Assembly: GCF_013204855.1 (NCBI RefSeq)
Contig: NZ_JABMKZ010000039.1
Coordinates: forward strand, 1-64,000
Reading direction: 5' to 3'
Origin: Paenibacillus alba
Lineage (GTDB): Bacteria; Bacillota; Bacilli; Paenibacillales; NBRC-103111
DNA: 64,000 bases
The notes under the pieces are model-generated. The model did no database searches. It saw only the letters and a list, made by a program, of their open reading frames with translations, and was not told where the DNA came from. Positions 7,927 through 18,190 of this stretch are shown here, piece after piece. Position numbers and translations under genes: made by a program. Each line of letters opens with the position of its first letter. Positions within the stretch are counted from its first letter, which is position 1.

Positions 7927-9582
7927 TTACAGCAGTGATCGCGTAATAACAACGACAGCAGAACGAGGATCCTTTTTACCAAAACGGTGCTGCCATTGGC
8001 TTGTTGGTGAAGTTGTTCCTGCGCCGGATGCGCCAGGGTGGTTTACCGCTACGAATACAGTAGCTTGATGATCTGTAAATGAAAGACCGCTCAATGCTGC
8101 TTCTGTTGGAGATGAGGCATATTGCTTTGTTTTTCGTTCTGTACCTGATGGATGGATGAGATACAGACCGTTATTTTTGAATTCTGACCATGCGCCAGTG
8201 TTCAATTGGTCAGGTGAAATATCGGATGAAACCCACAGGTTATCATTCTTATCGAATGCCAGGGCGCCTGGAGAACTAAAGCCGCTTTGTCGACCACCTG
8301 TAATGAAGGTTTCGAACGCAAATGTCTCTCCGCTGCCGCTTTCCTTCAATTTAATAATTTGGCCGTGCAGGTTGCCTCGGCTGTCATTCTGAGTAAAGGC
8401 AATATACACCTGTTTATTGGAGGGGCGAACCGTAAGTTCAGCCGGACGATCACAGGGAGTAGCCCCAAGGATCAGCGCAGCCTCGCTGACGGATGTGAGA
8501 ACATCGTTCTGAGTTTGGAATTGTTTAAGCAATACATCCTTGGATTTGTTGAGAACGGTTGGTACTTGGTAAGTTAGGCTGCTTAATTGTTTGCGAAGAA
8601 GCTCAATGGTCAATTCAATCCAGCGGCCTTTGATTAAGTCAGCAGCATACAAGGAACCTTTGCTTAGGAGTTGAGCTGTGTTAGCATTCTTATCTTCTGA
8701 CCATTGCTCAGCGCTGACAAATTTATAAACAAATCCCTCAGCCGAATCTTCTCCCATATAGACAACGACATGTTGATCCGAATTCAGTGTCATGGCTGCG
8801 CTGCCGTGATGAAAGCGTCCAAGTGCGGTATGTTTCACAGGTAATTTCGTAGGATCGAAAGGATCAACCTCAACGATCCAGCCATAGTGAGAAAGTGCTA
8901 GGCCGGCATCGCGACAAGTGGTTTCGAAACGATTCTCGCAAGTAAGCTGGGTATTCCACAACGTTTGGCTGCCACCGCGATTAGCGAACGTACCTTGCAC
9001 AAGGGTAGCACCGTTAACGGATTGGGAACCTCGGACAGGGCCTGTCAGTTCAATGGGGGTCAATCCCGAAATACGACGGGCAAGGGGAGAGTCAGAAACG
9101 AGTTTCCACTGGCCTAAGGCATCTTTCTTGATATGAAGGATAGAAGCACCTTGTTCGTTCAGAAGCTGTTTTTGCTGCTCCCAAGCGATGGTCTTTGAAC
9201 GATCCAGCATCCATGGATACTGCGCAGATTCATGATTAACCCACAGTAGGGCTTCTGTATTTGATCCGGGAATAGGGAAAAAGGAGGTGTAACTGTTGTT
9301 AAAACCCAATGTATCGCCAGACTTATTAATAACATCACCATAGGCAGCCAAGACGCTGTAAGAAAATCCATTCGCGAGAAGCAACTGATCGGTGTCGTCG
9401 GCCGTATGTCGTGTAGGGTTGAATGTTTCCGGCAATTCGTCGTAAGCATTGATATTGGAGGCAGAAGCGTTAGCTTTTTGCGTTAGAGAGCTGAGGCCGG
9501 AATAAGCAGCAGCTAAGGAAGCTGCGCTAGTTCCTAAATATTTCAAAAAATGTCGGCGAGATAACGGTTTTTTCATTTCCAT
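7927..9582 (-). CDS. Tat-exported PhoX-family phosphatase (DUF839)
   Basis: A 551-residue secreted protein starting MEMKKPLSRRHFLKYLG, a twin-arginine signal (SRRHFLK) followed by a hydrophobic stretch and an Ala-rich cleavage zone near residue 40. The mature part contains GEDSAEGFVYKF, DRPAELTVRPSN and LWVSSDIS, consistent with the calcium/iron-dependent PhoX alkaline phosphatase beta-propeller. It would release phosphate from organic esters outside the cell. The ATG at 9582 has GGAGG nine bases upstream; the open frame runs 16 codons further but without a ribosome site. No clear PhoP box was recognised. Confidence 0.85.
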   Translation of the reverse strand: MEMKKPLSRRHFLKYLGTSAASLAAAYSGLSSLTQKANASASNINAYDELPETFNPTRHTADDTDQLLLANGFSYSVLAAYGDVINKSGDTLGFNNSYTSFFPIPGSNTEALLWVNHESAQYPWMLDRSKTIAWEQQKQLLNEQGASILHIKKDALGQWKLVSDSPLARRISGLTPIELTGPVRGSQSVNGATLVQGTFANRGGSQTLWNTQLTCENRFETTCRDAGLALSHYGWIVEVDPFDPTKLPVKHTALGRFHHGSAAMTLNSDQHVVVYMGEDSAEGFVYKFVSAEQWSEDKNANTAQLLSKGSLYAADLIKGRWIELTIELLRKQLSSLTYQVPTVLNKSKDVLLKQFQTQNDVLTSVSEAALILGATPCDRPAELTVRPSNKQVYIAFTQNDSRGNLHGQIIKLKESGSGETFAFETFITGGRQSGFSSPGALAFDKNDNLWVSSDISPDQLNTGAWSEFKNNGLYLIHPSGTERKTKQYASSPTEAALSGLSFTDHQATVFVAVNHPGASGAGTTSPTSQWQHRFGKKDPRSAVVVITRSLL

Positions 9583-9773
9583 ATAGGAATTCCTCCGAAT
9601 GTTAAAGATCTTGAGATAAACATACCACATAATCTATGAATTTAAATGCTTTATTCTAAATATTTTGATAGAATTATACATAGAGTGTATTATAAAATTC
9701 GACATATTTCGAGCGCTAGGGAAAAATAATTTTTTAATACATAGCAGTTGAACAATTATGAGGGGGAAAGTTG

Positions 9774-10787
9774 ATGGGACAGCCTTTTGTAGGTGAAATT
9801 CGGATGTTTGCGGGCAATTTTGCACCGGCAGGCTGGATGAAGTGTGATGGTCAAACCTTGTCTATTTCGGAGTATGATACTTTGTTTAATTTGATAGGGA
9901 CGACGTATGGCGGAGACGGTCAGTCTACGTTTAATTTGCCTAATCTGCAAAGCAGAATTCCGCTCCATCAAGGAAATGGATTTATGCTTGGCCAGCAAGC
10001 AGGAACGGAGGATGTTACCTTAACCGTTCAGCAGATACCTGCTCACAGCCATACAGCTGGTGTTTCATCTAATTTTGGCAGCACAAACAGTCCGGAAGGC
10101 ACTGTTGTGGCGAGATCGACCTTGAATCAATTTACAGATACTGCCGGATCACAAGCTAAGATGATGAACGCTGGCACAGTGCTAGGATCTACCGGAGGCA
10201 ATCAACCTCACACGAATTTGCAACCCTTTTTGACGATTAATTATATCATTAGTTTGTTTGGAACTTATCCTTCACAGGGCGGCGGAGCAGATGTTACTGA
10301 ACCGTTTCTAAGTGAGGTGCGTTGGGTTGCTTTTAACTTTGCACCCAGCGGGAACGAACTGTGCAATGGAAAAATATTGGCCATCAATCAGAATCAAGGT
10401 TTATTCGCATTGCTGAGCACTACTTACGGCGGCAATGGTCAAACTACATTCGGGCTTCCGGACTTGCGAGGAAGAGCTCCCATTCACATGGGGAATGGCC
10501 ATACCTTGGGAGAAACAGGCGGAGAACAAGCCCACACATTAATCCAAAGTGAGCTAGCTACTCACTCCCATTACTTAAATGCAAGCAAGAATGAAGCTTC
10601 TACAAAAACTGCCCAAGGAAATACGTTTGGCGTGGCGTCAACAAGTTCTTATGCTTTTGTGCGGGATGGCCAATCCACTTCTGTAACCGATTTGGTTGGC
10701 GGCAGTCAGCCCCATAACAATATGCAGCCATATCTAGCATTGACGGCCATTATTGCAACAACGGGAATATTTCCAAGTCAAAATTAA
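9774..10787 (+). CDS. tandem phage-tail-collar domain protein (MdpB-like)
   Basis: About 337 residues made of two tandem copies of the tail-collar domain: residues 1-170 and about 175-337. Each copy opens with PFxxE(I/V)R, continues to CDGQ/CNGK and LFxLxxTTYGGxGQxTFxLPxL, and ends with a QPHxNxQPxL motif. These domains form trimeric fibre-tip or collar parts in phages and occur in bacterial microcystin-dependent proteins of unclear role. ATG 9774 follows AGGGGGA by 6 bases. No other tail genes are near, so it is not a prophage fragment in any obvious way. Confidence 0.85.
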   Translation: MGQPFVGEIRMFAGNFAPAGWMKCDGQTLSISEYDTLFNLIGTTYGGDGQSTFNLPNLQSRIPLHQGNGFMLGQQAGTEDVTLTVQQIPAHSHTAGVSSNFGSTNSPEGTVVARSTLNQFTDTAGSQAKMMNAGTVLGSTGGNQPHTNLQPFLTINYIISLFGTYPSQGGGADVTEPFLSEVRWVAFNFAPSGNELCNGKILAINQNQGLFALLSTTYGGNGQTTFGLPDLRGRAPIHMGNGHTLGETGGEQAHTLIQSELATHSHYLNASKNEASTKTAQGNTFGVASTSSYAFVRDGQSTSVTDLVGGSQPHNNMQPYLALTAIIATTGIFPSQN

Positions 10788-10798
10788 GGAGAGATCAT

Positions 10799-11332
10799 AT
10801 GCCGGGAACAGATCCATTTGTTGGGGAAATTTGTCTATTTCCATTTAACTTTGCGCCTAAGGGGTGGGCTTTTTGCAATGGGCAACTTCTGCCTATATCG
10901 CAAAATACTGCGCTCTTTTCGTTATTGGGAACTTATTACGGAGGCGATGGGAAAAGTACATTCGCACTCCCGGATCTACAAGGCCGGGTTCCGATGCACC
11001 CTGGTCAAGGCGTAGGGCTGTCCTTGTATAGTCTTGGCCAAACCGGAGGTTCAGAGAAGGTCACCTTGTTGAGTACTGAACTGCCTATGCATAGTCATGC
11101 CTTGCAATATGGAACTACCCCAGGCTCACAGGAAGCACCGACGGGGCAAATTTGGAAGGATACAGGCGGGCGGCGTGGGGCCTTGGCTTATACGGGAGCT
11201 GTAAATACTGCTGCGATGGGCGCGGAAGCAATTTTGCCTTCCGGAGGCGGTCAGCCTCACAATAATATGCAGCCGTATCTAACGCTTAATTTTTGTATCG
11301 CTTTGCAGGGTGTGTACCCGCCTCGTTCGTAG
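10799..11332 (+). CDS. single phage-tail-collar domain protein (MdpB-like)
   Basis: A 177-residue third copy of the collar domain, with DPFVGEICLFPFNFAP at the start, CNGQLLPI, YYGGDGKSTFALPDLQG and QPHNNMQPYL. It starts 11 nt after the previous stop behind AAGGAG, so the two are one transcript. The giant SLH protein follows 51 nt later in the same direction, which suggests a common surface-associated role; that link is inference. Confidence 0.85.
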   Translation: MPGTDPFVGEICLFPFNFAPKGWAFCNGQLLPISQNTALFSLLGTYYGGDGKSTFALPDLQGRVPMHPGQGVGLSLYSLGQTGGSEKVTLLSTELPMHSHALQYGTTPGSQEAPTGQIWKDTGGRRGALAYTGAVNTAAMGAEAILPSGGGQPHNNMQPYLTLNFCIALQGVYPPRS

Positions 11333-11383
11333 ATATATGATCTGATAGTAAGAAAGAAGGTAAGACGGAGAGGAGCCTGAACA

Positions 11384-14300
11384 GTGGTTCATTGGCGAGA
11401 TATGTGGAGTACGTTTAAGGTAAATCAATTCTATTCAAAAGTAGCCTTGCTGGGACTGTTGCTGCTTGTAGCGGCAGGTATAGGAGCAGTGAGTGAAGCG
11501 AGTGCTGCGACTTTCATGGTAAACGATACAGCAGACACCGTAGATGCCAATATTGGTGATGGGGTGTGCGCAGATAGTAATGGTAGATGTACACTGCGTG
11601 CGGCGATCATGCAAGCAAACGCACTTCCTGGCGCAGATGTGATTACTATTCCAACTGGCACCTATACGACGGCTTCCGCGCAGTTGGAAATAAGAGATGA
11701 TGTAACTCTGCAAGGAAGCAACTCAGCAGCAACCATTATACAAGCTGGTTTAAGTGCGGCTGCCTCCACACATAGGGTGGTGGAAATTAATCCTGATCTA
11801 GATAACACTGGATACAATGTTACGATACAGGGATTAACAATCCGTTATGGTAACTCTACACCTCTTAATAACTACGGAGGCGGCGGAATCGGTGGCGATG
11901 TCGGCAACAAGACCCTGACCATTACTGATTCTATTATTGCTAATAATACGACTGCCGAAGACGGATTCGGGGGCGGACTTTACATATCAGGCACTTCAGC
12001 GGGCAAGGTTAAATTGACAAATGTTACGATCAGTAACAATACAGCGGGAGCAGCGTTCACGGCGAACTTTGGTTCGCGAGGCGGCGGTATGTATCTAGAG
12101 GGGGATATGGCCCTTGAAATGTCGAACCTCACGGTCCAAAACAATACTTCTTATGGGCTTGGCGGTGGTTTAGCAATTGTGTCGGCAAGTAAGATTTTAC
12201 GAAATGTCACGATTGATTCCAGTACATTCAGCAGCAATAAGGCGTTTAGTAAAAATGGCGGAACAGAAGGTCGTGCAGGCGGACTTTACTTGGGCAGTCC
12301 AGCTGTTGTTACAAACACAGCTTTCACGGGGAATACCGCGGGGAGCGACGGAGGAGGATTGGTTCTTGATTTCTTTGCAGGAACCGTATCACTTACGGAT
12401 GTAGAAGGGACCGGCAACTCAGCTGTCCGAGGGGGAGGTATGTTCATCAATGCCAGTAAAGCCCCTGTGTTAACTCGCACGAGCTTTACGGGCAACAGTG
12501 GTGGCAATGTAGCTGTGAACTCCGATGGGACGGATCTGATCGTTACGATGTCCCCGAACGGAACTTTCTTTCAAGGGGAGACAGGAGCACATTATACAGT
12601 AACGGTTACGAATAATGGTAAAGTGAAAACGAATGGAATCGTTACCGCCGTTGTTACTTTACCAACGGGATTAACGGCTACGAATTTAGCTGGAAGCGGA
12701 TGGACATGTCCAACTGCGACGCTAACCTGTTCTCGTTCAGACGTATTAAATGGGGGCAGTAATTATCCAGTCATCGACGTAACCGTAGATGTGGCTGTGG
12801 ACACCCCTCGTTCGGTAACGAGTTCGGTTGTTGTTTCTGGCGGGGATGAGCTTGATGTCAGCAATGATACAGGAACGCACAATACGACAGTACTTAGTAA
12901 GGATGCGACGCTGAAGGGACTCACCTTATCGAATGCTGTGTTAAAGGAAACCTTTGCACCTGAAACGATTGCGTACACGGTTGATGTTCCGTATGCAGTA
13001 AATTCATTAAAGGTAACACCGGTTGTGAATGAGTCTCATGCAACGGTGAAAGTGAACAATACCTTGGTAACCAGTGGTCAAGATAGTGGGTCGATCCCTT
13101 TAAGCGTAGGGAATTCAAATGTCATTACCGTCACTGTAACAGCGGAAAACAGCGCTACAAAGTCATATACAATTACTGTGAATCGCGTTCTGCAATCTAA
13201 TGATGCTACGTTGAAAGATTTAACAGTAGATGGTGTAACGGTTGAAGGGTTTGCACCTGCCGATGTGGCCTATACAGTAAATGTACCTAATGAAAAGAAG
13301 GCTGTTACTGTAATAGGGATCAAGACGGATGCAATGGCAGGTACGCCTGTTGTGACCGGCGGCAGCAATCTTGCCGTAGGTAATAATACGGTCACGATAA
13401 CCGTGACAGCGGAAAATGGCACAACCAAAGTGTATACGGTAACCGTGGTTCGTGCACCAAGCAATAATGCGAACTTGATTGGTTTGAATGTAGATGGAAC
13501 GCCATTAGCAGATTTTGCATCGGATACGCTCACATACACGCTCAATGTGCTTTATGCCAAATCTGCAATTGTTATCACAGGAACAAAAGAGGATCCTACT
13601 GCTAACGTAGTAGTAGCAGGAGGCAGTAACTTAGCCGTTGGCAATAATACGGTGACAGTCACGGTGACAGCTGCGGATGGCACAACCAAGAAGGTTTATA
13701 GTGTCACAGTGGTGCGAGCTGACAAGTCCACGAATGCTAATTTAACTGATTTGAAAGTTGATGGTGTAAGTGTAGCAGGATTCTCTTCAAGTAGACTCAC
13801 CTATACGGTAAATGTTCCTAATGCCAATACTTCTGTTGTGGTTATGGGAACAAAAGAAGATTCAACCGCAAGCAATCCTGTAGTTATTGGCGGTAGTAAC
13901 CTAGCCGTAGGTGACAATACCGTTACGGTAACGGTGACAGCTGAGGATGGCACAACCAAGAAAGTCTACACGGTGACGGTCGTACGGGCAGCTAACAGTG
14001 ATGCAAGCCTAAGCGCCCTACAAGTGGATGGAACGTCTGTAGACAACTTTGACCCCAATAGTTTGGCGTATACAGTCAATGTTCCCAATGTAACGAAGTC
14101 GGTTGTGGTAGTTGGGACAAAGAAAGAGACGACGGCAAGTGATCCTGTTGTTGTTGGCGGCAGCAGCCTAGCCGTAGGTGACAATACCGTCACGGTAACG
14201 GTGACAGCTGAGGATGGCACTAAAAAAGTCTATACCGTGACTGTCGTGCGAGCAGCAAGCAATGATGCTAGCTTGAGTGAGCTGAAAGTAGATGGAACGT

Positions 14301-17300
14301 CTGTAGACAACTTTGATCCTCTGATTCTGGCGTATACGGCAAATGTTTCGAATACGACAACTTCAGTTGTAGTAACAGGAGCCAAAGCTGATCCAACAGC
14401 GAATGTTCGTATAGATGGCGGCAGCAACTTAGTGGTAGGCAACAATACAGTCACTGTAACCGTGACAGCTGAGGATGGCACAACTAAAAAGGTTTATACC
14501 GTGACCATAGTGCGTGCAGCAAATAATGATGCGACTTTGAGTGGTTTGAGTGTAGATGGAACACCGTTAACAGGCTTTGCATCGGATACTTTTACTTACA
14601 CATACAATGTGCTCTACGCGAAGACTTCGATTAACGTAACAGGAACTAAAGCTTATGCAACTGCGAGTGTAGCAGTGGTAGGCGGAAGTCATTTAATCGT
14701 AGGTAATAATACGGTAACTGTAACAGTGACGGCTGAGGACGGCACAACCAAGCAAGATTATACGATCACAGTTGTGCGAGCTGACAAGTCCACGAATGCT
14801 AATTTAAAAGATTTAACCGTGGATGGCGTGAGCATACCGGACTTTGCTCCAGCTAAAATCACCTATACGGTAAATGTTCCTAATGCGACAACGTCGGTTA
14901 TTGTGGTGGGAACGAAGGATGACTCAGCGGCAATTGATCCTGATGTTATTGGTGGTAGTCAACTAGTCGTAGGTGACAATACCGTTACGGTAACGGTGAC
15001 AGCTGAGGATGGCACAACCAAGAAAGTCTACACGGTGACGGTCGTACGGGCAGCTAACAGTGATGCAAGCCTAAGCGCCCTACAAGTGGATGGAACGTCT
15101 GTAGACAACTTTGACCCCAATACGCTGGCGTATACAGTCAATGTTCCCAATGCAACTAAGTCGGTTGTGGTAGTTGGGACAAAGAAAGAGACGACGGCAA
15201 GTGATCCTGTAGTTATTGGCGGTAGTAACCTAGTCGTAGGTGACAATACCGTCACGGTAACGGTGACAGCTGAGGATGGCACTAAGAAAGTCTATACCGT
15301 GACTGTCGTGCGAGCAGCAAGCAATGATGCTAGCCTGAGTGAGTTGAAAGTAGATGGAACGTCTGTTGACAACTTTGATCCTCTGAAGCTGACGTATACA
15401 GTCAATGTGCCGAATGCCCAGACATCTGTTGTAGTAACCGCTACAACAACAGATCCAGCAGCGAAGGCCTATGATGTTGATGGAGGTAGTAACCTACTCG
15501 TAGGCAGCAATACCGTCACGGTAACCGTGACAGCTGAGGATGGCACAACTAAAAAGGTTTATACCGTGACTGTTGTGCGAGCAGCAAGCAATGATGCAAG
15601 TTTGAGTAGTCTGAGTGTGGATGGTACACCAATTGCAGGCTTTACTTCAGGACAGTTTACTTATACCGTCAATGTTTCCAATGCAACGGCATCGGTTTCA
15701 GTAACAGGTACGCAAACAGATCCCACAGCAACAGTAAGTGTAGTAGGCAGCAGTAACTTGAGCGTGGGCAATAATACCGTAACGATAACCGTGACAGCGC
15801 AAAATTTGGATATACAGAAATATACGGTGACGGTAATTCGTTCTAGCAAATCTGCTAACGCCAAATTAAGCAATATTCAAATTGATGGTGTTAGTCTTAT
15901 CGGCTTTCTACCTAGCCAGACAACGTACACGTTGAATGTCCCGAATACGACAACCTCGGTTGCTGTAACAGAAACGTTAGAAGATCCATTGGCTGCAGTT
16001 GCTGTAGCAGGTGGAACTGATCTGGCTGTAGGCAGCAATAAGGTCACATTAACCGTGACAGCGGAAGATGGGACAACGGTTATGAGTTACACCGTAAACA
16101 TAGTTCGCGCCGGAGACAGTAATATGAGCCTGAGTAGTTTGCTTCTAAATGGGGAAAGTGTCCCAGGCTTCTCTCAAGGCAAATTCTCATATGCCGTCAC
16201 TGTGACCAATGAAGTATACAGCGTGACTGTATCAGGCAGCGTGTACGCTCCAACATCGCAAATCCTGATTAACAATGTAGTTGGGGCAAGTAGAGTAATT
16301 GCACTGCAAGATGGTTCTAACGCGGTAGTCGTTAAAGTCATTGCACAAAATTTGAGCGAGCAAGTATACAATATCGAGATAACACGCAACACTAGCGCAG
16401 ATTTGAATGGATTTAGTTTGAGCGGGGTGACGTTAGCACCATTGTTTGCTTCTAAAACATTGGCGTATAACGGAACTGTTTCTTATGACGTTCAGTCAAC
16501 AACGGTGTCTGCCTCTGTGTATGACCCATTAGCTTCAATAGCTATATACCACAACAATGTTCGAATCAATAACGTTAATGCGCCGATTCAATTAATCGAG
16601 GGCAGCAATACGATTTCAGTCGTTGTTACACCTCGAATTGGTGATGCGCAAACGTATACGGCTGTTATCACTCGTGAGGGGCAGCCAAGTAGTTCAAGTT
16701 CAGGATCAGCAGGTGGGTCATCAGAACCGACACAAGTCTTTATCCGCATCGGAGATAATGGCACTGAGCTTCCAATCCATTTGGAGCGTAAGCATACAGC
16801 CGATGGTCGAGTAATCGACATGGTAGCCATAACACCGGAGATTGTTCAATTAGCAGGATCAGCAGGCAGCAAAGGCAATTTGATCAAGCTGAATATCCCG
16901 CAAATTCCGGACGGCAGTGACGAGTTTAACGTTGGTTTTACACCTGATGCCTTACAAGCTTTAAATAAAGGCGGCACAGCTATTAGTATCGAAACGGGAG
17001 TCGTTCAAATGACGATTCCGCTTCAAACAATGGCTAAAGCCATAGAATCCAAAGAAGAATTGTTGATCCGCTTTATTCCGATTTCATCGGACGCAGTCAA
17101 ACAGCAAATCGAGAAGCGGGTCATGACGGCGGTCCTCGTAACCGAGGCTGCTGGCAGTGGGCAAGTAGCGGTTGTTGGTTTGCCGTTAACGATTGAATCG
17201 AATATCACGAATAATGAAGTAATGTTGAACTTCTCTTTCAAAGGGATTAACATTCCGACAGATCCTAAGAAAAGAAATGAATTCTTGGCCTCGCTTGGCA

Positions 17301-18058
17301 TTTATATTGAGCATAGTGATGGCGAGAAGGAATGGCTAAAAGGCAAGATTAACTATGATGCGCAAGGAAATCCGGTAAGTATGGAAATTATCATTACTAA
17401 GTTCAGTACCTTTAGTATGATCGAGATTCTGAAAAAGCCGATCGATACGATTTCTTATCTAAGCTGGATTGAAGGTTACCCGGATGGGACATTTAAACCG
17501 AATAAGTCTATCACCCGTGCTGAAGTATCAAGTATCTTTGTAAAAGCGATCGCTAAGCCTCAATCCTTGGTTGCGTCACAGAACTTTAAGGATGTTGCGG
17601 ACCAGCATTGGGCAGCAGGTGCTATCCATCAGGCTCAGAAAGCCGAGTGGTTAAGCGGCTATCCGGACGGTTCATTTAAACCGGATGCTCCAATAACTAG
17701 AGGTGAGCTTGCCGCAATTATCGTAAAAATTAACAAACTAGCAGTAAATAACGATGTTCAGGCTTTTGTAGATACCAAAAACCACTGGGCAGCCGGCTAC
17801 ATCCAAGCGGCCAAGGCATCTGGACTCATGTCTGGTTATGAGGATGGAAGCTTCCGACCGGATCAACCTTTAACACGTGCTGAAGCGGTGAAAGTCATTA
17901 ATAACCTTTTGAAGCGTCCGACCCCTAAACTAGGCAAGAATGTTTGGAATGATGTCTCCCAAAAGGATTGGTTCTGGTCAGATGTGCAATCAGCTTCTGA
18001 ATCATTTAGCCAAACTCAATATGTAGATGGTACGAGCAGTACAATTGCCCTCCCATAA
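11384..18058 (+). CDS. giant SLH-anchored surface protein with cadherin-like repeats
   Basis: A 2224-residue secreted protein. Order of parts: signal peptide (to about residue 42, ending SEASAA); a CSLREAI-like motif (CTLRAAIMQANAL) opening a parallel beta-helix to about 385; a DUF11-like beta-sandwich (about 385-505); 14 cadherin-like beta-sandwich repeats of about 90 residues (507-1766); a Ser-rich linker; a mixed domain; and SLH motifs near the C-terminus (GYPDGTFKP, GYPDGSFKP, GYEDGSFRP, each followed by TRAE or TRGE). The first SLH copy lacks its usual front half. SLH domains bind pyruvylated cell-wall polymer. The GTG start at 11384 has GAGAGGAG upstream. Likely an adhesin or S-layer-associated protein. 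Confidence 0.9.
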   Translation: MVHWRDMWSTFKVNQFYSKVALLGLLLLVAAGIGAVSEASAATFMVNDTADTVDANIGDGVCADSNGRCTLRAAIMQANALPGADVITIPTGTYTTASAQLEIRDDVTLQGSNSAATIIQAGLSAAASTHRVVEINPDLDNTGYNVTIQGLTIRYGNSTPLNNYGGGGIGGDVGNKTLTITDSIIANNTTAEDGFGGGLYISGTSAGKVKLTNVTISNNTAGAAFTANFGSRGGGMYLEGDMALEMSNLTVQNNTSYGLGGGLAIVSASKILRNVTIDSSTFSSNKAFSKNGGTEGRAGGLYLGSPAVVTNTAFTGNTAGSDGGGLVLDFFAGTVSLTDVEGTGNSAVRGGGMFINASKAPVLTRTSFTGNSGGNVAVNSDGTDLIVTMSPNGTFFQGETGAHYTVTVTNNGKVKTNGIVTAVVTLPTGLTATNLAGSGWTCPTATLTCSRSDVLNGGSNYPVIDVTVDVAVDTPRSVTSSVVVSGGDELDVSNDTGTHNTTVLSKDATLKGLTLSNAVLKETFAPETIAYTVDVPYAVNSLKVTPVVNESHATVKVNNTLVTSGQDSGSIPLSVGNSNVITVTVTAENSATKSYTITVNRVLQSNDATLKDLTVDGVTVEGFAPADVAYTVNVPNEKKAVTVIGIKTDAMAGTPVVTGGSNLAVGNNTVTITVTAENGTTKVYTVTVVRAPSNNANLIGLNVDGTPLADFASDTLTYTLNVLYAKSAIVITGTKEDPTANVVVAGGSNLAVGNNTVTVTVTAADGTTKKVYSVTVVRADKSTNANLTDLKVDGVSVAGFSSSRLTYTVNVPNANTSVVVMGTKEDSTASNPVVIGGSNLAVGDNTVTVTVTAEDGTTKKVYTVTVVRAANSDASLSALQVDGTSVDNFDPNSLAYTVNVPNVTKSVVVVGTKKETTASDPVVVGGSSLAVGDNTVTVTVTAEDGTKKVYTVTVVRAASNDASLSELKVDGTSVDNFDPLILAYTANVSNTTTSVVVTGAKADPTANVRIDGGSNLVVGNNTVTVTVTAEDGTTKKVYTVTIVRAANNDATLSGLSVDGTPLTGFASDTFTYTYNVLYAKTSINVTGTKAYATASVAVVGGSHLIVGNNTVTVTVTAEDGTTKQDYTITVVRADKSTNANLKDLTVDGVSIPDFAPAKITYTVNVPNATTSVIVVGTKDDSAAIDPDVIGGSQLVVGDNTVTVTVTAEDGTTKKVYTVTVVRAANSDASLSALQVDGTSVDNFDPNTLAYTVNVPNATKSVVVVGTKKETTASDPVVIGGSNLVVGDNTVTVTVTAEDGTKKVYTVTVVRAASNDASLSELKVDGTSVDNFDPLKLTYTVNVPNAQTSVVVTATTTDPAAKAYDVDGGSNLLVGSNTVTVTVTAEDGTTKKVYTVTVVRAASNDASLSSLSVDGTPIAGFTSGQFTYTVNVSNATASVSVTGTQTDPTATVSVVGSSNLSVGNNTVTITVTAQNLDIQKYTVTVIRSSKSANAKLSNIQIDGVSLIGFLPSQTTYTLNVPNTTTSVAVTETLEDPLAAVAVAGGTDLAVGSNKVTLTVTAEDGTTVMSYTVNIVRAGDSNMSLSSLLLNGESVPGFSQGKFSYAVTVTNEVYSVTVSGSVYAPTSQILINNVVGASRVIALQDGSNAVVVKVIAQNLSEQVYNIEITRNTSADLNGFSLSGVTLAPLFASKTLAYNGTVSYDVQSTTVSASVYDPLASIAIYHNNVRINNVNAPIQLIEGSNTISVVVTPRIGDAQTYTAVITREGQPSSSSSGSAGGSSEPTQVFIRIGDNGTELPIHLERKHTADGRVIDMVAITPEIVQLAGSAGSKGNLIKLNIPQIPDGSDEFNVGFTPDALQALNKGGTAISIETGVVQMTIPLQTMAKAIESKEELLIRFIPISSDAVKQQIEKRVMTAVLVTEAAGSGQVAVVGLPLTIESNITNNEVMLNFSFKGINIPTDPKKRNEFLASLGIYIEHSDGEKEWLKGKINYDAQGNPVSMEIIITKFSTFSMIEILKKPIDTISYLSWIEGYPDGTFKPNKSITRAEVSSIFVKAIAKPQSLVASQNFKDVADQHWAAGAIHQAQKAEWLSGYPDGSFKPDAPITRGELAAIIVKINKLAVNNDVQAFVDTKNHWAAGYIQAAKASGLMSGYEDGSFRPDQPLTRAEAVKVINNLLKRPTPKLGKNVWNDVSQKDWFWSDVQSASESFSQTQYVDGTSSTIALP
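12902..16680 (+). repeat. 14 cadherin-like beta-sandwich domain repeats
   Basis: Each unit of about 88-96 codons runs from (N/D)A(T/S)L..L.VDG to NTVTVTVTAEDGT..YTVTVVRA. Units 2-12 are strongly alike; units 1, 13 and 14 are diverged edge copies. Confidence 0.9.
13463..15589 (+). repeat. tandem duplication of a four-domain block
   Basis: Repeats 3-6 (13463-14524) correspond in order to repeats 7-10 (14525-15589). The DNA matches at a constant 1062-bp offset (for example 13721 with 14783, 13911 with 14973). Identity is nearly complete from about 13911-14330 against 14973-15392 and lower at the block edges. Confidence 0.85.
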
Positions 18059-18067
18059 AGTGAAAGT

Positions 18068-18112
18068 AAAGAAACCTGCGAATGGCTTATTGCCTCAGCA
18101 GGTTTCTTTGTT
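18068..18112 (+). terminator. terminator after giant surface protein
   Basis: AAAGAAACCTGC and GCAGGTTTCTTT form a perfect 12-bp stem followed by TGTTATT. Confidence 0.85.
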
Positions 18113-18190
18113 ATTGAAAAAGTATAAATATGGTAAAATATTCGGCATAAGCCTTAAAAAGGAGACTATCATGCAAAAGGGGGGATCACT

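Noticed and set aside
9774-11332. Prophage remnant suggested by tail-collar domains
   Set aside because: No integrase, capsid, tail-tube, holin-lysin cassette or att-like repeats are nearby, and the domains occur in bacterial non-phage proteins.
13966-15873. Several minus-strand frames of 70-90 residues inside the surface-protein repeats
   Set aside because: They recur at the repeat spacing with the same Val/Thr/Leu-rich composition, so they are antisense shadows of the repeats.
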